This document shows positions 54,226 to 63,351 of a DNA stretch of 64,000 bases, in pieces. The DNA comes from Bradyrhizobium canariense. Its GTDB lineage: Bacteria; Pseudomonadota; Alphaproteobacteria; Rhizobiales; Xanthobacteraceae. The stretch lies in contig NZ_JAFCKJ010000004.1 in assembly GCF_018130465.1 (NCBI RefSeq), forward strand, positions 248,001-312,000, written 5' to 3'. The notes beneath the pieces are model-generated. The model worked only from the letters and a program-made list of their open reading frames with translations. It made no database searches and had not been told where the DNA came from. Numbering within the stretch: position 1 is the first letter of the stretch; each line of letters begins with the position of its first letter. The position numbers and the translations under genes are program-made.

Positions 54226-55437
54226 ATGCGCGCGCTTCTGGTTTGCCCGACGGTTTTGTTGGCGGCTCTGCTTGCAGTTTCGCCCGAGGTCGCTTCTGCC
54301 CAGATGAAGCTGTCGCCGAAGGCCACGGCGCCCGGCGGCGCTGAGACGCGCTATTTCACCTCGATCGACGGGCTGATGGACGGCAATGCCGACGTGATCC
54401 TGAAGGAGACGCGGCAGGGCAGGACCGTCACCGCAGCCGTGCTCGACGTCTGTTATCCCGTCGCGAAGAATTCCGACCGCAAGGACCGCTTCGTCGTCAA
54501 TCTCCAGGTGGCGGGCCAGAACCTGACGGGTACGACGCAGAGCCTCGGCGCGAAGGCGCCCGTCACCGTCAAGCTGCTGCGCAAACAGGCCGGAGACACG
54601 TTCGAATTCCGCGGCCAGATCAGCATTGGCCAGGCCGTGACCGAGGTCACCTCGCCCGACAATTCCGATCTCAGCGAGAAGGAATTCCTGGACAACCAGA
54701 CCTCCGACGACGGCATCACGCCGCAGCCGAAGGATTTCACCGACGTCTCGCCGGAAGCGATCGCGGTCAAGGTCAAGCTGGATGCCGCGACCGAGTTCCT
54801 GAAGAGCCTGAAGGGCCAGGACGTCGAGGTGACGCTGGCGAGTCTCACCGTCGGCTGCGACGCGCTGCGCGCGGGCGAGCAGACCATCAACATGTCGGTC
54901 GACCCGGAGCGCGCCGGCGCGCTGCTGGCGAAATTTAAGGCAATGCCCGGCGTCACCGCCGCGGGCTGGACCGCGGGCATGACCGAGATGGACCGCACCA
55001 TCCGCATTCCCGCCGCCGACTGGCGCGATGGCGACAAGATCAACCGCGACAAGCTCGCGGCCGCGGTGGCGGGCGTGCTGAGCAGGACGCTCGCGGCAAA
55101 GCCGGTCTCGCAAAGCTTCAACCCGGCGACCGGCAAGCTCAAGCTGGTGTTCAAGCGGCCGAACCAGGATTTTCCCGCGCTCGAGCTCACCGACACGATC
55201 GAGGTTGCGGGTCTCGTCTCGCCCGACAAGCCCGGCACGACCGACAAGCTCATGCTCTGGGTCGGGAGTCCCGCGACCACGACCTCCGACGAGAGCAGCG
55301 GCGCCAAGCTCAATCTCTCGGACGAAGCGACGGCCGACGAGGAAGGCGATCAGCCCGACGACAACGGCTCGGTTGAGGCGCTCGCAAAGGAATTGAAGGG
55401 CCAGCGCTGGGACGCCGACAAGTCGGTGTGGAAGTAG
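54226..55437 (+). CDS. secreted hypothetical protein
   Basis: 403 aa from ATG 54226. Signal peptide LLVCPTVLLAALLAVSPEVASAQ. The mature part is repeat-free, beta-rich in the middle, with conserved-looking segments FTSIDGLMDGNADVILKETRQGRTV and VDPERAGALLAKFKAMPGVTAAGWTAGM; the C-terminus is acidic (DEEGDQPDDNGS). I know no family. Likely periplasmic. It stands alone between groL and a repeat. Confidence 0.8.
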   Translation: MRALLVCPTVLLAALLAVSPEVASAQMKLSPKATAPGGAETRYFTSIDGLMDGNADVILKETRQGRTVTAAVLDVCYPVAKNSDRKDRFVVNLQVAGQNLTGTTQSLGAKAPVTVKLLRKQAGDTFEFRGQISIGQAVTEVTSPDNSDLSEKEFLDNQTSDDGITPQPKDFTDVSPEAIAVKVKLDAATEFLKSLKGQDVEVTLASLTVGCDALRAGEQTINMSVDPERAGALLAKFKAMPGVTAAGWTAGMTEMDRTIRIPAADWRDGDKINRDKLAAAVAGVLSRTLAAKPVSQSFNPATGKLKLVFKRPNQDFPALELTDTIEVAGLVSPDKPGTTDKLMLWVGSPATTTSDESSGAKLNLSDEATADEEGDQPDDNGSVEALAKELKGQRWDADKSVWK

Positions 55438-55456
55438 GCGCAGACACCCGCTCTCA

Positions 55457-55592
55457 GTCATCGCCCGCGAAGGCGGGCGATCCAGTATTCCGAGACGGCT
55501 GTGGTTGAATCGATAGGCCGCGGCGTACTGGATTCCCCGCCGGAGCCTGTCATCGGGCTCCCCGAAGGCGAGACCCGGTGGCGGGGAATGAC
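55457..55592. repeat. palindromic repeat family B, copy 3
   Basis: 136 bp; ends GTCATCGCCC and GGGGAATGAC. Full-length counterpart, in opposite orientation, of 32357-32492; partially matched by 50997-51096. Confidence 0.85.
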
Positions 55593-55605
55593 AGCGATGG
55601 CCAGG

Positions 55606-56004
55606 CTAGTTCCCGTTCACCCGAAAGCGCAGCGGCTTGGGGCCGACGAGCGTCAGCACGTCGCCCTGGCGCTTCCAGGTCTCGACGCTGCCGAGCGCTG
55701 CAACGAGATCGTCGTCGGCCTGAGCCCTTGCCGGCGGGCAGGAGCGGTCCTGGATCTGGCCGGGGACGAAGATCACGGTGTTGCCGGCGACCGAGAACTG
55801 GCCCTTGCCGCCCTTGCACCAGAGCTCCAGCACGACCTCGCCATTGTCGCCGATCTCGATGTTCGGAATCCGCTTCGAGCCCGGCTGCGGCAGCGCCTCC
55901 AGCGTCATCTCGGTGCCGAACGGAAAACCGTCCTCCGCACGCGCGAGCGTGGACATCGCGAGCATTGCAACCGCCGCACACACCATCTGCTTGAGCCAAA
56001 CCAT
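55606..56004 (-). CDS. secreted META/HslJ-like protein
   Basis: 132 aa with a signal peptide (AVAMLAMSTLARA). The mature part carries a pattern seen in META-domain (HslJ) proteins: ELWCKGGKGQFSVAGNTVIF, then a second cysteine in QDRSCPPAR, and VETWKRQGDVLTLVG. Two cysteines may form a disulfide. The META family is linked to stress and envelope roles without a known biochemical activity. Assignment is probable. Confidence 0.72.
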   Translation of the reverse strand: MVWLKQMVCAAVAMLAMSTLARAEDGFPFGTEMTLEALPQPGSKRIPNIEIGDNGEVVLELWCKGGKGQFSVAGNTVIFVPGQIQDRSCPPARAQADDDLVAALGSVETWKRQGDVLTLVGPKPLRFRVNGN

Positions 56005-56086
56005 GAAACCTCTCGACCGACCTGATTTGCGGCACCTTCTATAAGATGGCGGCGCCGTTGAGAAGGTTCGCCCATGCGCGACGCAA

Positions 56087-56119
56087 AAATCCCCGCGAGG
56101 ACCAACCTCGCGGGGATTT
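56087..56119 (-). terminator. lactate permease terminator
   Basis: Perfect 14-bp arms AAATCCCCGCGAGG and CCTCGCGGGGATTT with a 5-nt loop, followed on the minus strand by TTTT. Lies 24 bp after the lactate permease stop. Confidence 0.9.
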
Positions 56120-56142
56120 GCGTTGAAACCGGGCGTGGCCTG

Positions 56143-57807
56143 CTACTTCAGGACCATTGCCGTGAACGGATAGACATAGGCCTGCAACGTCACGAGCACA
56201 CCGACGAGGCAGGCCAGCACGATCGAGTGCCAGAACACGAAGCGCAGGATGGTGCCCTCATGGCCGTACCAGTTGGTGGCTGTCGAGGCGACCACGATGG
56301 ATTGCGCATCGATCATCTTGCCCATCACGCCGCCGGACGAGTTCGCCGCACCCATCAGGATCGGTGACAGGCCGAGCTGCTCGGAGGTGATCTTCTGCAG
56401 GTTTCCGAACAACACGTTGGAGGCGGTGTCCGATCCCGTCAGGGCCACGCCGAGCCAGCCGAGCAGCGTGCCGAAGAAGGGATAGAGCACGCCGGTTGCA
56501 GCGAAGGCGAGGCCGAGCGTCGCGTCGACGCCGGAGAGCCGCGTCAGCGTGCCGATGGCGAGCATCGCCGAGATCGTGATCAGCGAGATCGCGCACAGCC
56601 GGATGGTGCGGCCGTACTGGAGCACGAGCTTGCCGGGCCCGACGCCCATCAGGAAGCCGGAGATGATCGCGGCAATCAGCATGCCTGTGCCGGTGAACGA
56701 GAGATAGGTGAAGCCGAACACCGCGCTCTCTTTCGTCGGCCCTGGCGCGACCGGCGGCATCTTGTTGATCATCTGATGCAGCTCGGGAACGGGGTAGTTC
56801 CAGGTGAAGATCGAGTTCGCCCAGGTCTTGAATCCACCATTGCCCCAGACCAGCATCACGATACAGACGATGATCCACGGCAGCAGCGCGCTGAACAGCT
56901 CGCTCTGCGTCAGCGGTGTCTTGTCGAGCGGTTTTGCCGCCGCCATGGTGGCGGCGGATTCATCGCGGCCGCGCAGCGCCGGCGACAGCCAGAGCTGCCT
57001 GGGCTGCCAGACCTTCAGGAACAGGATCAGCGCCCCCATCGAGATCAGCGACGCCCCGATGTCGACGATCCAGGGATTGATGAAGTTGGAGATCACGAAT
57101 TGCGGGATCGCGAATGACACGCCGGTGACGAGGATCGCCGGCCAGACATCCTTCATGCCCTTCCAGCCCGCGAACGCCCACACCACCCAGAACGGCACGA
57201 TCAGCGAGAAGAACGGCAATTGCCGTCCGACCATCGCACCCAGGATGTAGGGGTCGAGGCCGGTGACCGAGGCAAGGCCCTGGATCGGCGTGCCCAGCGC
57301 GCCATAGGCGACCGGCGCGGTGTTGGCGATCAGCGACAGGCCGCTTGCTGCAAGCGGCGAGAAGCCGAGGCCGATCAGGACGGCGCCCGTGATCGCGACC
57401 GGCGTGCCGAAGCCCGAGGCGCCCTCGAAGAAGGCGCCGAACGAGAACGCGATCAGCAGCAATTGCAACCGCCGGTCCTCGGTGACGCCGCCGACCGCGC
57501 GCTTGAGCAATTCGAAGCGTCCGGTGGTTACCGTCACCTGGTAGAGGAAGATGACGTTGAGAACGATCCAGCCAATCGGGAAGAAGCCGGTGACGATGCC
57601 CAGCACCGAGGCGCGGATCGACATGTTCGCCGGCATGGTGAAGACGAAGATCGTGATCAAATTGGCCACGATCACGGCGATGACTGCCGCGATATGAGCC
57701 TGGACGCGGCCGCTCGCGATCAGGACCAGCAGTGTGACGACAGGGATTGCCGCCGCGATCGTCGACAGCACAGGGCTGTGCAACGGGTCATAGACTTGAT
57801 TCCACAT
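56143..57807 (-). CDS. lldP: L-lactate permease (LctP family)
   Basis: 554 aa with 12 to 14 membrane helices. Family sequences: VLSTIAAAIPVVTLLVLI, FGAFFEGASGFGTPVAITGA, NTAPVAYGALGTPIQGLA and GTDT-like TGSDTASNVLFGN. It imports lactate or glycolate with protons. A GAGGAAGATC ribosome site precedes ATG 57807. With glcF-glcE further along this arm of the window, glycolate uptake is a reasonable alternative. The gene stands alone. Confidence 0.92.
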   Translation of the reverse strand: MWNQVYDPLHSPVLSTIAAAIPVVTLLVLIASGRVQAHIAAVIAVIVANLITIFVFTMPANMSIRASVLGIVTGFFPIGWIVLNVIFLYQVTVTTGRFELLKRAVGGVTEDRRLQLLLIAFSFGAFFEGASGFGTPVAITGAVLIGLGFSPLAASGLSLIANTAPVAYGALGTPIQGLASVTGLDPYILGAMVGRQLPFFSLIVPFWVVWAFAGWKGMKDVWPAILVTGVSFAIPQFVISNFINPWIVDIGASLISMGALILFLKVWQPRQLWLSPALRGRDESAATMAAAKPLDKTPLTQSELFSALLPWIIVCIVMLVWGNGGFKTWANSIFTWNYPVPELHQMINKMPPVAPGPTKESAVFGFTYLSFTGTGMLIAAIISGFLMGVGPGKLVLQYGRTIRLCAISLITISAMLAIGTLTRLSGVDATLGLAFAATGVLYPFFGTLLGWLGVALTGSDTASNVLFGNLQKITSEQLGLSPILMGAANSSGGVMGKMIDAQSIVVASTATNWYGHEGTILRFVFWHSIVLACLVGVLVTLQAYVYPFTAMVLK

Positions 57808-58119
57808 GATCTTCCTCCCCCACGCATGTGTGCTGCAGGCGGCCCGCGTGGACAGCCGATCCTGCTTGACGCTGAAGCGATAACCCCCGAGCCGGACGCG
57901 AATTCCTCGCGAATGCAGCGGTTCCCGTCCGCTCACAAGCTCGCGAAATCCCGAAGGCCCCCACCCCGCGCCGTTGACCCCATGCTAGGGTTGCAAGCTG
58001 CGACAAGCCAACGCAAATTGCAGACCTTGCGACTTTAGTCTAAGCGCGCCGATTTCCGGCGCCGCCCCAAGTCTTTGGCCCCGGGCAGTTGTGCACATCC
58101 CCTCAGGAGACAGAGCTCT
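57808..58119. other. divergent region between lactate permease and ABC transporter
   Basis: 312 bp; it presumably holds two promoters. I see no certain motif. The first 40 bp on the ABC side include CAGGAGACAG, the ribosome site of the ABC gene. Confidence 0.5.
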
Positions 58120-59883
58120 GTGAAGAACATCAGCGCCACGCTCGCGATCGTCTGGCGAATCGCCGCCCCGTATTTCCGATCGGAGGACAAATGGGCCGGC
58201 CGCGGCCTGCTCGCCGCTGTCATCGCGATGGAGCTGGCGCTGGTCGCGATCGACGTCCTGGTAAATCAATGGCAGAACCGGTTCTACAGCTCGCTGCAGG
58301 CAAGTGACTGGGATAGTTTCGTCAGGGAGATCTGGATCTTCATCGGCCTCGCCTCCGCCTTCATCGCACTGGCGGTCTACAAGCTGTACCTGAACCAATG
58401 GCTCCAGATCCGCTGGCGGCAATGGCTGACCCGGCACTATCTGGGCGAATGGCTGCAAGGCGCCACCCACTATCGCATGCAGCTCAAGGGCGATGCGGCC
58501 GACAATCCGGACCAGCGCATCACCGAGGACGTCAAGAACTTCGTCGAGCAGACCCTGACCATCGGGCTTGGCCTGCTCTCGTCGATCGTGACGCTGTTCT
58601 CCTTCGTGATCATCCTCTGGGGGCTTTCCAATGCCGCGCCGTTGCACCTGTTCGGCGCCGATCTCATGATCCCCGGCTATCTGTGCTGGGGCGCGCTGGT
58701 CTACGCGATCTTCGGCACCGCCCTGACGCACTGGATCGGCGCACCGCTGGTCAACCTCAATTTCGAGCAGCAGCGCTATGAGGCCGACTTCCGCTTCAAC
58801 CTCGTCCGCGTCCGCGAGAATTCCGAGCAGATCGCGCTGCTCAAGGGCGAAGGTGCCGAACGCGGCCGCCTGCTGGATCGCTTCGGCTTCGTGATCGGCA
58901 ATTGGTACGCCATCATGAGCCGAACCAAACGCCTCACCGCGTTCACGGCGAGCTATCAGCAGGCCGCCGTGATCTTTCCCTACGTGCTGGTGGCGCCGGC
59001 CTTCTTCGCCAAGAAGATCCAGCTTGGCGACATGATGCAGACCGCCTCCGCCTTCTCGAGCGTACAGGGCGCGCTGTCGTTCTTCGTCACGGCGTACCGG
59101 TCTTTGGCGGAATGGCGCTCGATCGTCGCGCGCCTCGACGGCTTCGAGATGTCGGTCGATGCGGCTACGAACCTGCCGCCGCACGAGCCGGCGATTGCCC
59201 TCAAGGCCGCCGGCGGCAATCGCAATATCGCCCTCGAACAGCTCTGCGTGAACCTGCCGAGCGGCACGCCGCTGGTCGCCGCCGACGCCTTCGCCATCCA
59301 GACGCCGGAGCGCGTGCTGGTGACCGGACCGTCGGGCTCCGGCAAGTCGACGCTGTTCCGGGCCATCGCCGGCATCTGGCCGTTCGGCACCGGCACCATC
59401 TTCGTCCCGGAAAAGGCGAAGCTGATGATGCTGCCCCAGCGCCCCTATTTCCCGGTCGGCGTGCTGCGCGACGCGGTGGTCTATCCGGCCGCACCGGGCG
59501 CATTCGAATCCACACGTGTCAGGGACGCGCTGATCGCGGTCGGGCTGCCCGACCTCGCCGAGCGGCTCGATGAGGAAGGCCATTGGAACCGGATGCTGTC
59601 GCTCGGCGAGCAGCAGCGCCTCGGGCTCGCCCGCGCGCTGCTGCACGCGCCCGACTATCTGTTCCTCGACGAGGCCACCGCCTCGCTGGACGAGCCGTCC
59701 GAGGCCCGGCTGTACCGGCTGCTGACGGAAAAGCTGCCACTGGCCACCATCGTCTCGATCGGCCACCGCTCGACGCTCGACGCCTTCCACACCCGCAAGG
59801 TGACGATGGTCAAGCACGGCGCGATCCACGTCCTCGGTGACGGTGGTGCGCCGGTCGCGAAGGAGCCGAGCGCGGCACGCTGA
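58120..59883 (+). CDS. BacA/SbmA-like ABC transporter, fused membrane and ATPase domains
   Basis: 587 aa from GTG 58120 (AGGAG 10 bp before it). The N-terminal 350 residues are the SbmA/BacA-type membrane domain (RFYSSLQASDWDSF, WRQWLTRHYLGEWL, PDQRITEDVKNF). The C-terminal ATPase has Walker A GPSGSGKST, signature LSLGEQQRL and Walker B YLFLDEATASLDE. This layout is that of YddA and of BclA, the Bradyrhizobium importer of plant antimicrobial peptides needed for nodule differentiation with some legumes. Several paralogues exist per genome, so which one it is remains open. Confidence 0.85.
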   Translation: MKNISATLAIVWRIAAPYFRSEDKWAGRGLLAAVIAMELALVAIDVLVNQWQNRFYSSLQASDWDSFVREIWIFIGLASAFIALAVYKLYLNQWLQIRWRQWLTRHYLGEWLQGATHYRMQLKGDAADNPDQRITEDVKNFVEQTLTIGLGLLSSIVTLFSFVIILWGLSNAAPLHLFGADLMIPGYLCWGALVYAIFGTALTHWIGAPLVNLNFEQQRYEADFRFNLVRVRENSEQIALLKGEGAERGRLLDRFGFVIGNWYAIMSRTKRLTAFTASYQQAAVIFPYVLVAPAFFAKKIQLGDMMQTASAFSSVQGALSFFVTAYRSLAEWRSIVARLDGFEMSVDAATNLPPHEPAIALKAAGGNRNIALEQLCVNLPSGTPLVAADAFAIQTPERVLVTGPSGSGKSTLFRAIAGIWPFGTGTIFVPEKAKLMMLPQRPYFPVGVLRDAVVYPAAPGAFESTRVRDALIAVGLPDLAERLDEEGHWNRMLSLGEQQRLGLARALLHAPDYLFLDEATASLDEPSEARLYRLLTEKLPLATIVSIGHRSTLDAFHTRKVTMVKHGAIHVLGDGGAPVAKEPSAAR

Positions 59884-59948
59884 AGCGCCAGCGGGCGCTG
59901 CGGGCGCCCAAGGCCCTTTCGAGGCCCTTTCAAGGCCCTTCGTTGCGG

Positions 59949-60066
59949 CCCATCCCTTCGAGACGCCCGCCTCTGGCGGGCCCTCAGGGTGAGATCTTGT
60001 CTCGCGGCGAAATCCCAACCCTCATGGTGAGGAGCGTCGCCTTGCGGCGCGTCTCGAACCATGAAG
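59949..60066. repeat. single-copy palindromic repeat near the porin gene
   Basis: Contains TTCGAGACGCCCGCCTCTGG and, about 90 bp on, GGCGCGTCTCGAACCATG, with CCTCAGGGTGAG and CCCTCATGGTGAGGAGC between. Mirrored arms; looks like a Bradyrhizobium dispersed repeat. Confidence 0.65.
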
Positions 60067-60100
60067 TCCACGCCCTTCGCAGACCCGCCCCCAAAGCAAA

Positions 60101-60126
60101 AGGGCGGCAGGTTGCCCTGCCGCCCT
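60101..60126 (-). terminator. porin terminator
   Basis: AGGGCGGCAG and CTGCCGCCCT arms with a 6-nt loop, followed on the minus strand by TTTTGCTTTGG. Lies 25 bp after the porin stop. Confidence 0.85.
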
Positions 60127-60150
60127 CGTCAAGTCGCTTCAGGAAGAAGC

Positions 60151-61155
60151 TTACTTCAGGTTGCTCATCGCCGTCAGGTCGAACGATAGCTTGGCAATGC
60201 CGGCCGCGCCGCACCAGTTGGAGCCAGCGCCGCCCGGGTTGATCGCGGTGACGTTGGTGGTGCCGGTGGCGTTGAAGGCGCTGGTGAAGGCGTTGCAATC
60301 ACCCTTGTTCAGGTCGGTGTCGGAGTAACGCAGGTCGAGCGTGAACACCTTGTAGGTGAAGCCGATGCCGATGTTCCAGGTGTTGTAGTCCTTGTAGGGG
60401 ATACCGTTGGCGAAAACGGTGCCGACGCCGGTGCCGTAGAAGGCGTCCGAGGTACCGAACCACTGCCGGCCGAATTCACCCGACACGTACATGCCCATGC
60501 CGGAGGCGCCGAAGGCGGTGCTGGGCGCCGTGTACTTGGCGGTCAACGAAGCGTAGTTGCCCCAGGCACCCGAGTTCAGGAAGTTCGGCGAGTAGTACTC
60601 GGTCGCGCCGACCGTCCAGCTGTCGTTGATGGTGTAGTTCACCTTGCCGTAGACTTCGACGAAGCTGACGTCCTTCTTCATGACGTTGCCGTCGGCGAGG
60701 AAGATCGTGGTCGTGCTGACGCCGCAGACGTTGCCGCCGGGAATGCCGCCGGTGAGCACGTTGTCGGCGCAGCTTCCGCCCGGATACAGGTAGCCCCAGA
60801 CACCGATGTCGAAGGCGAAGGCGCCGAAGGTCGGGCGGATACCGCCGTAGATATCGACTTCAGCAGCGGCGCGATTGGCGAAGGAGATGCTCTCCGCGGA
60901 CACGCCGACGTAGAGCTGGAGGTCCTTGTTGACGTTGTAGCGCGGCTCGAAATAGGCCGCGACCGACGGCTTGTGGTTCGACTGGGTGACGCCGCGGAAG
61001 ATGTAGTCGCTCATGATGGCGCCGCCGAAGGCGATATCCCAGGGATCGAAAGCAACCACCGGCGGGGCTTTCTTAGCCTTCACCGCCATGTCTGCCGCGA
61101 AAGCCGAGCCCGTCACCATTGCCAGCGCCGTTGCCAACAAAGCCACTTTTTTCAT
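60151..61155 (-). CDS. TorF-family putative porin
   Basis: 334 aa from ATG 61155. Signal peptide KKVALLATALAMVTGSAFA. A beta-barrel protein: alternating hydrophobic segments, SDYIFRGVTQSNHKPSVAAYFEPRYN (split) is the TIGR02001/TorF-type start, and the chain ends in AKLSFDLTAMSNLK. It has two Cys pairs in loops. Probably an outer-membrane channel of unknown selectivity. Strong start context GGGATCGAA before the ATG. Confidence 0.85.
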   Translation of the reverse strand: MKKVALLATALAMVTGSAFAADMAVKAKKAPPVVAFDPWDIAFGGAIMSDYIFRGVTQSNHKPSVAAYFEPRYNVNKDLQLYVGVSAESISFANRAAAEVDIYGGIRPTFGAFAFDIGVWGYLYPGGSCADNVLTGGIPGGNVCGVSTTTIFLADGNVMKKDVSFVEVYGKVNYTINDSWTVGATEYYSPNFLNSGAWGNYASLTAKYTAPSTAFGASGMGMYVSGEFGRQWFGTSDAFYGTGVGTVFANGIPYKDYNTWNIGIGFTYKVFTLDLRYSDTDLNKGDCNAFTSAFNATGTTNVTAINPGGAGSNWCGAAGIAKLSFDLTAMSNLK

Positions 61156-61558
61156 TTCGATCCCCATCACCAGTTCTAAGACCCCAGTCGGTCCCGGAAG
61201 CCCCCGGAACGCACGACCTGATTGCAAATTTCGTAACTGCGGCAATTTGGATGGGGTGAGGGAAACCGTGAAGCAAAAAACGCAGGCATCTGCCGACTTT
61301 TTGGGCGTTCTGGCGATTCCACGAAAGGTTGTCAGCCTGTGTGTCTTCTCGATCACATTATTTGCATTCCAAAGTGCACTGGGCGGCCCGGGTTAATACG
61401 GGTCCCCGCGGTACCGTGCTGTCCGCGCCACGAATCAGGCAGCTCCCGGACAAGACCATTCCCCGCACGCCGCCGCGCCGATGCAAAAAGGCCGCAGCAT
61501 CTCCGCTGCGGCCTTCCTGTTGTCGATCATGGTCGTCGGATTGGATCCAGCCTTCGGC
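61156..61558. other. intergenic region between porin and histone-like genes
   Basis: 403 bp. It presumably carries the porin promoter near its left end; a terminator of the upstream histone-like gene is at 61488-61515. I see no other gene or repeat. Confidence 0.6.
61488..61515 (-). terminator. histone-like gene terminator
   Basis: AAGGCCGCAG and CTGCGGCCTT arms with an 8-nt loop, followed on the minus strand by TTTTGCATC. Lies 43 bp downstream of the stop. Confidence 0.85.
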
Positions 61559-61942
61559 CTAACCCTGTCCCTCGGCCGGCGTCGTTTCCGCAGAAGACGA
61601 AGGCATCGCCCAGCTTGTCTCGGCGGCGGGCTCGGGAGCCGGAGCTGCCGGCGTTGACGGCTTCGGCGCGGGAGCTGCCTTCGCCTTCTTCGGCGCCGCT
61701 TTCTTCGCGGCCTTCTTGACGGCCTTCTTAGGGGCAGCCTGCTTGGCGGCCTTCTTGGCCGACTTCTTGGCGGCCTTCTTCGGCGCGGCCTTCTTCGCAG
61801 ATTTCTTTGCGGCTTTCTTGGTAGCCTTCTTGGCAGACTTCTTCGCGGATTTCTTGGCTGCCTTCTTTGCGGTCTTCTTCGCCGCTACCGCCTTCTTGGC
61901 CTTTTTGGCCTTCTTGCTTTTCTTCTTCTTCGCTTTCGCCAT
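61559..61942 (-). CDS. histone H1-like Lys/Ala-rich protein
   Basis: 127 aa from ATG 61942 (AGGAGG upstream). Residues 2-90 consist of KKAAKKSAKK-type repeats, nearly all Lys, Ala and Ser/Thr; residues 90-127 are Pro/Ala/Glu-rich. This composition matches eukaryotic H1 tails and bacterial AlgP/HU-tail proteins that bind DNA nonspecifically. Likely a nucleoid-associated protein. It follows glcF by 86 bp on the same strand but with its own ribosome site. No globular domain is present. Confidence 0.8.
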   Translation of the reverse strand: MAKAKKKKSKKAKKAKKAVAAKKTAKKAAKKSAKKSAKKATKKAAKKSAKKAAPKKAAKKSAKKAAKQAAPKKAVKKAAKKAAPKKAKAAPAPKPSTPAAPAPEPAAETSWAMPSSSAETTPAEGQG

Positions 61943-62028
61943 CGTGGTCCTCCTGTTGCCGCCGAACAATGGTCGATCGGGCGTCTTCAGCCGTCACCTC
62001 CGGACGAAAGCTCAGGCCTTTAGAAAGC

Positions 62029-63351
62029 TCAAACTTGCGCGTTCAAAGCCGGCCGCGACCCGCCCGTAGCCCAATCGAGAAGCTCAATCGTGTGTACGAC
62101 CGGAACTGACGTGCCACTGGCAATCTGCACCATGCAGCCGATATTGCCTGCGGCAATCATGTCCGGCTTGACGCTCGCGATGTTGGCGACCTTGCGATCG
62201 CGCAACCGGCCCGCAAGCTCGGGCTGGAGAATGTTGTAGGTCCCCGCCGAACCGCAACACAAATGGCTCTCCGGCACATCTTTCACCACGAATCCATTAT
62301 TGGAAAGCAATTCTTTCGGAAGGCCCGTGATTTTCTGCCCGTGCTGCAACGAACACGCAGAGTGATAGGCGACGACGATGTTGTCCTGTCGCGCGGTGGC
62401 AGCGAGGCCAAGGCCGGCGACGTATTCAGTGATGTCCTTGGCGAGCGCAGAGACCTTCGCCGCATCGACGGCAAACGCAGCGTCCTCTCGCAGAAGATAG
62501 CCGTAGTCCTTGATCACGGTGCCGCAGCCAGACGCGGTCACCAGGATGGCGTCGAGCCCCTCGCCGGCCGCCTCCGCGCGCCACGCCGCGACATTGGCGC
62601 GAGCCCGCGCCAGTGCGTCCTGGTCGTTGCCGAGGTGATGGGTCAGCGCGCCGCAGCACTGCTCGTCCCTGACAAGGACGACCTCGATGCCGTGGCGCGT
62701 GAGGAGACTGATGGCGGCCTGGTTGATACGCGGCGCCAGCACCTGCTGGGCGCAGCCCTGGAGCAGCGCGACCCGGCCGCGCTTCTTGCCGAGTGCTGCG
62801 AACACACTGCCAGCGGCGGGCCCCGGCGGCGGCAGCCGGCTCGGCGCCAGCGCCAGCATCGCCTTGAGGCGCAGGATCAGGCCGGGCGTCGCCGACGGCC
62901 GGGGCGTCGGCAGGAACACGGCCAGCGGGCGGACCAGCCGCGCCAGCCGCATGCTGGCGCGGAAACGCTGCGGGTCCGGCAGGACGAAGGCCAGCACCCG
63001 GCGCAGCAGCCGCTCGGCCAGCGGCCGCTCGTAACGCTCTTCGATCCTGACCCGGGCCTGATCGACCAGATGCATGTAATTCACCCCGGAGGGGCAGGTC
63101 GTCATGCAGGACAGGCACGACAGGCAGCGGTCGACATGTTTGACCACTTCGGCCGTCGGCGTCTGGTCCTTTTCCAGCATCTCCTTGATCAGATAGATGC
63201 GGCCGCGCGGGCTATCGAGCTCGTCGCCGAGCAGCACATAGGTCGGGCAGGTTGCGGTGCAGAAGCCGCAATGGACGCAGGCGCGCAGGATCTTGTCGGC
63301 TTCCGCGATATCGGGGTCGGCGAGCTGCGCGAGTGAGAATTCGGTCTTCAT
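62029..63351 (-). CDS. glcF: glycolate oxidase iron-sulfur subunit
   Basis: 440 aa. Two ferredoxin-type clusters, CVHCGFCTATCPTY (about 25-38) and CLSCLSCMTTCPSG (about 76-89), then two CCG motifs (CCGALTH, CCGSAGTY) of the heterodisulfide-reductase-like domain. It passes electrons from GlcD/GlcE to the quinone pool while glycolate becomes glyoxylate. ATGA overlap with glcE. Confidence 0.96.
   Translation of the reverse strand: MKTEFSLAQLADPDIAEADKILRACVHCGFCTATCPTYVLLGDELDSPRGRIYLIKEMLEKDQTPTAEVVKHVDRCLSCLSCMTTCPSGVNYMHLVDQARVRIEERYERPLAERLLRRVLAFVLPDPQRFRASMRLARLVRPLAVFLPTPRPSATPGLILRLKAMLALAPSRLPPPGPAAGSVFAALGKKRGRVALLQGCAQQVLAPRINQAAISLLTRHGIEVVLVRDEQCCGALTHHLGNDQDALARARANVAAWRAEAAGEGLDAILVTASGCGTVIKDYGYLLREDAAFAVDAAKVSALAKDITEYVAGLGLAATARQDNIVVAYHSACSLQHGQKITGLPKELLSNNGFVVKDVPESHLCCGSAGTYNILQPELAGRLRDRKVANIASVKPDMIAAGNIGCMVQIASGTSVPVVHTIELLDWATGGSRPALNAQV

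Noticed and set aside
57985-60018. 677-codon minus-strand frame opposite the ABC transporter
   Set aside because: Shadow frame; the plus strand encodes Walker A, signature and Walker B motifs.
61700-61930. Tandem CTTCTTGGC-like DNA repeats
   Set aside because: Explained by Lys/Ala codon repeats of the histone-like protein.
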